The notes below the pieces were generated by a model. That model saw only the letters and a program-made list of their open reading frames with translations. It was not told the DNA's origin and ran no database searches. From positions 23,209 through 87,208 of the forward strand of contig NZ_QEWJ01000009.1 in assembly GCF_004127215.1 (NCBI RefSeq): a stretch of DNA of 64,000 bases, written 5' to 3'. Position numbers and translations under genes: made by a program. Shown one piece after another: positions 60,368 through 64,000 of this stretch (position 1 is the stretch's first letter; every line of letters begins with the position of its first letter). The DNA is from Streptococcus oralis. GTDB taxonomy: Bacteria > Bacillota > Bacilli > Lactobacillales > Streptococcaceae.

Positions 60368-63070
60368 TTACTCTACTGATTTCAGGGCTTCTAGCATATC
60401 CACCTTTCTCAAGCGGTGATTGACAAAGAGACCCAGTAAAGCTAAGATTACAGTCACTGCGACGATTGGAAGAGCATAGACTTCCCAGCTGACTCGTGGA
60501 TAAAAAAGTATGGTGGCAGGTGAGATCATTTGAATCAAAAATTGATGTAAATAGTAGCCAGTTACCAAACCGAGAGCAATCCCCACAAGGGACAGCACCA
60601 TGGTCTCGCGGTAGATATAAAGGGTCACTTCTTTATTGTGGAAACCGAGAACCTTGATGGTCGAAAGTTCACGGATACGTTCTGCCACATTGATATTGGT
60701 GAGATTGTAAAGAATGACAATGGCTAGCAAGACGGAAACAAGGACGAGGATTGCCATGGTTTTATTGAGAGAATTGGCTACAGATTCAAAGAGGTGGATA
60801 GCCGTTGCATTTTGGACCACCCCAGAAACAGCAGCTTTTCCCATGAAGGTAGCAGCTTCTTTCTCCGTATTGGAAGGTGTTGAATCTTTTAATTTTACTA
60901 GGTAGGTATTATCTTGTGGACTGGTGGCGTAGACTTGTTCGTAAGTTTCTCGGTTGAGATAAACAAAGTGTCCAACATAGTTTTCAGAAATCGCCGCGAC
61001 CTTGATTTCTTTCCCATCAAGCTCTAGCTTGTCTCCAACCCTAACTCTTGCTAGTTGAGCTAGTTTTTGACTCACGACAGCTCCATCAGTGATCTCCACC
61101 TCTTGCCCATTTTCCTGTAATGCGATAAAGGGCTTGAAGTCTTCTCTGCTTGTGACCATTATGGTGATAGTCTGAAGTCCTGCTTTTCCTTTAAAATCTT
61201 TTTCAATGGATTTAGAGTAAATCTTTTGGTAAGCATGGATAGGCTCAGTTTCCAAGGCACTTTCTAGATCTGCTTTTTCTTTCTCACTCGCACTGCTCTT
61301 TTCTGCCACTATTATCTGATATTGCTGGATTTGTTCAAATTGACGTTCCACAACTCCTCCCACAGAAGACTGAATGCCAAGACCTGCAAATAGGAGAGCA
61401 ACCGAACCTGCAACTCCAAAAATGGTCATCAACATTCGTTGCTTATAACGGAAAATATTTCGCGCCGTAACCTTATGAGTGAAGCTCAAACGACTCCAAA
61501 TAAAACTCAGGCGTTCCAGCAAAATCTTTGAGCCTTCAACGGGAGGTTTGGGAAGCAAAAGTTGGGCCGCTTCATCGTGCAATTCTCTCCGCGCCACCAG
61601 ATAAGCTGGCAAAACGCTGGATACCCAACTCAAGGCTAGGGCAAGGAGGCTATAAGAGCAGTAAAAATACTCCTGACTTTTACCAACGACCAGTCCAACT
61701 GTTATAACATCCGAAATCACGCCTGCAAGGAGATAATGTCCAAGAAACGTTCCTATAAGGGTTCCTACAGTTCCTGCAAGAAAACCATAGAGAACAAACT
61801 TGGCAACAATATCTCGGTTATGGTAACCTAGGGCCTTGAAAATACCAGCATTGGTACGCTCTTCATCCACAAAGCGAGTCATAGTTGTAAAGGTCACCAT
61901 TGCAGCAACCATATAAAGTACCACGGGGAAGATATTCCCGACAGAACGGATACTTGCTGAAGCGTTACTGTACATGAGATAGCCTTGACCACCTGGCATG
62001 GTTTGGCGGTTGTATACATGGTAAGTCGGCTCTACCAGTTCATCAAGCTCTTTCTGACGTTGTTCAAACTTCTCTTTTTCCTTAGTTAGAGAACTCTCTG
62101 CCTGAGCCAGTTTTTCTTTTTCTGTAGCCAATTCTTCCTTAGCCTTTGTCAATTGCTCCTTGGCTTGACTCTTTTGCGGTTCTGGTAAAGTGGTCACTTG
62201 TTCTTCTTGAGTTTTCAATCGACTTTCAGCCTGCTCTAACCGACTCTTGCCTTTTTGAAGGTTCCTTTCAGCTGTTTGGAGCTGTTCTTTTCCACCTTCC
62301 AAGTTCTTTTGCCCATTTGCTTTGATGCTGGCCAATCGTTTTTGACCATTATCAGCCAATAAGTCTTGCAAGTCTTTCTGATGTTGATCTTGTTTCATCC
62401 CATAGTCTGATGAAAAAGCATCCAGATTTTTTAAATCATCATAGCGCACACGCGCAATACTGTACACTTCTGTATCAAACTGACTGGCTAATATCACCCC
62501 ATAACCAGCCAAGCTTCCATTTCCACTACTAGCCCCTCCCAAGTCTTTTTGAGAAAACATCTCACCCGACTGAACAAATCCAGTAATGGTGAAAGATTGG
62601 GATTTTATGACGGTCTTCCCTTCTTCTTTCTTGCTAAAGGTGATAGTCTGTCCAATCTGATAGCGGTCTTTCCAGAAATCAGCTAAGGCAATTTCCCCAT
62701 CAGTCTCTGGAAGTCGCCCTTCTGTCACTTGGAAGGTTGAAATGCTCTCTGGCTTGGAATAAAGTCGAACTGCCTCTTCACCTTTTTCAACTGTTAGGTC
62801 CTCCATATAGCCAAACTCGACACTTGCTCCTTGAAGGGTCTTTAGTTCCTCCTGATCTTCTTTGTCCAAGCCATAATCAGCCATCACTGCCAGATCCAAA
62901 GTATTGGCTTTACGGAGATAATTCTCAGCCGTGCGTTCCAAATTTGGGCTAGTCACCTTGAGTCCTACTAGGGCTAAAGAACCCAGCATCATCAAGGTCA
63001 GGATAGAAGCAAAGCGTCCCTTGGAAGCAATCACCGACTGGAGCAAGTCTTTTCGGTATGTTTTTTTCAT
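60368..63070 (-). CDS. MacB/FtsX-type ABC transporter permease with coiled-coil ectodomain
   Basis: A 900-residue membrane protein. The start MKKTYRKDLLQSVIASKG at 63070 is used. Layout: one N-terminal helix (about 20-40), a large outside domain, a coiled coil at about residues 245-345 (GGKEQLQTAERNLQKGKSR ... KEELATEKEKLAQAESSL), and a first FtsX unit (MVAAMVTFTTMTRF). A helix pair and second outside domain follow, with a C-terminal FtsX unit (LVSVLLAIVILYNLTN ... ALLGLFVNHRLRKVDMLEALK). It pairs with the ATPase gene one base upstream. Substrate unknown; could be lipid, peptide or signal transduction. Confidence 0.88.
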   Translation of the reverse strand: MKKTYRKDLLQSVIASKGRFASILTLMMLGSLALVGLKVTSPNLERTAENYLRKANTLDLAVMADYGLDKEDQEELKTLQGASVEFGYMEDLTVEKGEEAVRLYSKPESISTFQVTEGRLPETDGEIALADFWKDRYQIGQTITFSKKEEGKTVIKSQSFTITGFVQSGEMFSQKDLGGASSGNGSLAGYGVILASQFDTEVYSIARVRYDDLKNLDAFSSDYGMKQDQHQKDLQDLLADNGQKRLASIKANGQKNLEGGKEQLQTAERNLQKGKSRLEQAESRLKTQEEQVTTLPEPQKSQAKEQLTKAKEELATEKEKLAQAESSLTKEKEKFEQRQKELDELVEPTYHVYNRQTMPGGQGYLMYSNASASIRSVGNIFPVVLYMVAAMVTFTTMTRFVDEERTNAGIFKALGYHNRDIVAKFVLYGFLAGTVGTLIGTFLGHYLLAGVISDVITVGLVVGKSQEYFYCSYSLLALALSWVSSVLPAYLVARRELHDEAAQLLLPKPPVEGSKILLERLSFIWSRLSFTHKVTARNIFRYKQRMLMTIFGVAGSVALLFAGLGIQSSVGGVVERQFEQIQQYQIIVAEKSSASEKEKADLESALETEPIHAYQKIYSKSIEKDFKGKAGLQTITIMVTSREDFKPFIALQENGQEVEITDGAVVSQKLAQLARVRVGDKLELDGKEIKVAAISENYVGHFVYLNRETYEQVYATSPQDNTYLVKLKDSTPSNTEKEAATFMGKAAVSGVVQNATAIHLFESVANSLNKTMAILVLVSVLLAIVILYNLTNINVAERIRELSTIKVLGFHNKEVTLYIYRETMVLSLVGIALGLVTGYYLHQFLIQMISPATILFYPRVSWEVYALPIVAVTVILALLGLFVNHRLRKVDMLEALKSVE

Positions 63071-63071
63071 G

Positions 63072-63773
63072 CTAATACTCCAATGTATCAATATCCTGTG
63101 GATGCTCATTGATTGTTACGCTCTTAACCGTAGCATCACGCATGTGAATCACCCGATCTGCGATAGGAGCTAGCGCGCTATTGTGGGTCACGATAATCAC
63201 TGTTGCCCCCTTTTGACGAGACATGTCTTGGAGAATCTTCAAGACTTGCTTGCCCGTCTGGTAATCCAAGGCACCTGTCGGTTCATCGCAAAGGAGGATT
63301 TTAGGATTCTTGGCTACTGCGCGTGCGATGGAAACTCGTTGTTGCTCCCCTCCAGAAAGCTGGGCTGGAAAGTTATTGAGGCGATGATCTAGTCCCACAT
63401 CTTTGAGCACCTCCTCTGGATCCAAGGCATCCGCTACAATTTCTGAGGCCAACTCCACGTTTTCCTTGGCTGTCAGATTGGAGACTAGATTGTAAAACTG
63501 AAAAACAAAGCCCACATCATCTCGACGATAGTTTGTTCGTTGGTGGGAATTGTAGTCAGCAATATTGGCATCATCAATCCAAATCTCTCCCTCATCATTG
63601 GTATCCATACCTCCTAGGAGATTGAGAACCGTTGACTTTCCAGCACCAGAAGCACCAAGGATAATAACCAGCTCCCCCTTTTCAATTTCAAAATTCACAT
63701 CACGATTAGCCACAATCTCCGTGTCACCGACCTGATAGCGCTTGTAGCTGTGTTTCATTTCAATGTAAGCCAT
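63072..63773 (-). CDS. ABC transporter ATP-binding protein (LolD/MacB type)
   Basis: A 233-residue ATPase. Walker [17 protein letters not shown]-loop GFVFQFYNL, signature [14 protein letters not shown], Walker [13 protein letters not shown], switch VTHNSAL. Typical partner of FtsX-type permeases and directly upstream of one. It is the first gene of this two-gene unit, with GAAAGAGAG before the start. Confidence 0.93.
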   Translation of the reverse strand: MAYIEMKHSYKRYQVGDTEIVANRDVNFEIEKGELVIILGASGAGKSTVLNLLGGMDTNDEGEIWIDDANIADYNSHQRTNYRRDDVGFVFQFYNLVSNLTAKENVELASEIVADALDPEEVLKDVGLDHRLNNFPAQLSGGEQQRVSIARAVAKNPKILLCDEPTGALDYQTGKQVLKILQDMSRQKGATVIIVTHNSALAPIADRVIHMRDATVKSVTINEHPQDIDTLEY

Positions 63774-63873
63774 CGTCTTTCTCTCTTTCTTACAACTAAG
63801 TCACTCTTTACTATCATTATAACGCTTTTTCAACTAGTTGGAAACTAGAAGCAAAAACAAAAAAGCCTAGGAA

Positions 63874-64000
63874 TGTACTGACCCCAAAAAGTTAGACAAT
63901 TAATTTATCCGAAGGATTTAGTTCTGTATTGCACAGGACTGAGTCCTTTTAGTTTTATCTTAATTCGTTTATTGTTGTAGTAATCAATGTAGTCCACAAT
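63874..64000 (-). mobile_element. IS3-family element, 3' end (runs off window)
   Basis: The end TGTACTGACCCCAAAAAGTTAGACA is a typical terminal inverted repeat of IS3-group (IS150-like) elements, with the transposase 3' end directly inside it. Only about 127 bases are in the window. Confidence 0.82.
63905..64000 (-). CDS. IS3-family transposase OrfB, C-terminal fragment
   Basis: The last 31 residues read IVDYIDYYNNKRIKIKLKG then LSPVQYRTKSFG and a TAA. The YYNNKRI...L.G.SPVQYR ending is diagnostic for the rve domain C-terminus of IS3-family OrfB. The rest, including the DDE residues, lies beyond the right edge, so intactness is unknown. Confidence 0.85.
   Translation of the reverse strand: MVDYIDYYNNKRIKIKLKGLSPVQYRTKSFG

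Noticed and set aside
1-64000. CRISPR arrays, rRNA, tRNA genes, prophage genes
   Set aside because: No regularly spaced repeat arrays, no tRNA-like or rRNA sequence and no phage structural genes were seen.

Overview
The window is chromosomal DNA from a mitis-group Streptococcus (S. mitis, S. oralis, S. pseudopneumoniae or S. pneumoniae lineage). Nearly every housekeeping protein closely resembles its pneumococcal counterpart. The gene strings (spxB, copA-cupA-copY, thi/ECF operon, lctO; def-like, mgtA, mntE, cca, dapB; glmM-cdaR-cdaA; whiA-yvcK-rapZ; ysxC-clpX-dfr; cmk; galE; trmK; exp7; plsC; rpsO) are pneumococcus-like, and a BOX repeat is present. Most genes lie on the minus strand.

Layout. 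1-6.3 kb: manA (cut by the left edge), a VOC protein, pyruvate oxidase spxB with an upstream cre-like site, and the copper operon copY-cupA-copA with two cop boxes. 6.3-14.1 kb: thiamin salvage. thiD stands alone behind a TPP riboswitch. A seven-gene ECF/tenA/thiW/thiM/thiE operon and a separate second tenA each sit behind nearly identical TPP riboswitch-terminator leaders, which are two copies of one duplicated ~290 bp segment. 14.1-17.6 kb: lactate oxidase lctO with a cre-like site, a dead IS30-family transposase, yaaA and a BOX element. 17.5-24.5 kb: a large membrane protein, a deformylase-like protein, the P-type ATPase mgtA behind a yybP-ykoY type Mn riboswitch, and divergent mntE. 24-49.5 kb: core genes for tRNA maturation, lysine/cell wall precursors, cyclic-di-AMP synthesis, cell division and envelope control, protein quality control, folate, nucleotide and sugar metabolism, and lipid synthesis.

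49.5-59.9 kb is an accessory island between plsC and rpsO. Its left half is a ferric-siderophore type ABC importer whose operon ends with a Fes-like esterase. Its right half is a type VIIb secretion effector locus: two small LXG-partner proteins, a 541-residue LXG toxin with a TelC-like C-terminus, and then an array of five TipC-like membrane-anchored immunity paralogues interleaved with two detached 153-residue toxin tips. One tip is open and the other carries a nonsense codon. Both tips begin at exactly the same toxin residue and lie directly against the stop codon of an immunity gene. An ~86 bp direct repeat carrying a terminator lies on each side of the locus. This looks like a toxin-tip/immunity reservoir, comparable in logic to CDI or Rhs orphan modules. 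No secretion machine genes are in the window.

60-64 kb: rpsO, a MacB/FtsX-type ABC exporter pair, and the 3' end of an IS3-family element running off the right edge. No rRNA, tRNA, CRISPR array or prophage was seen.
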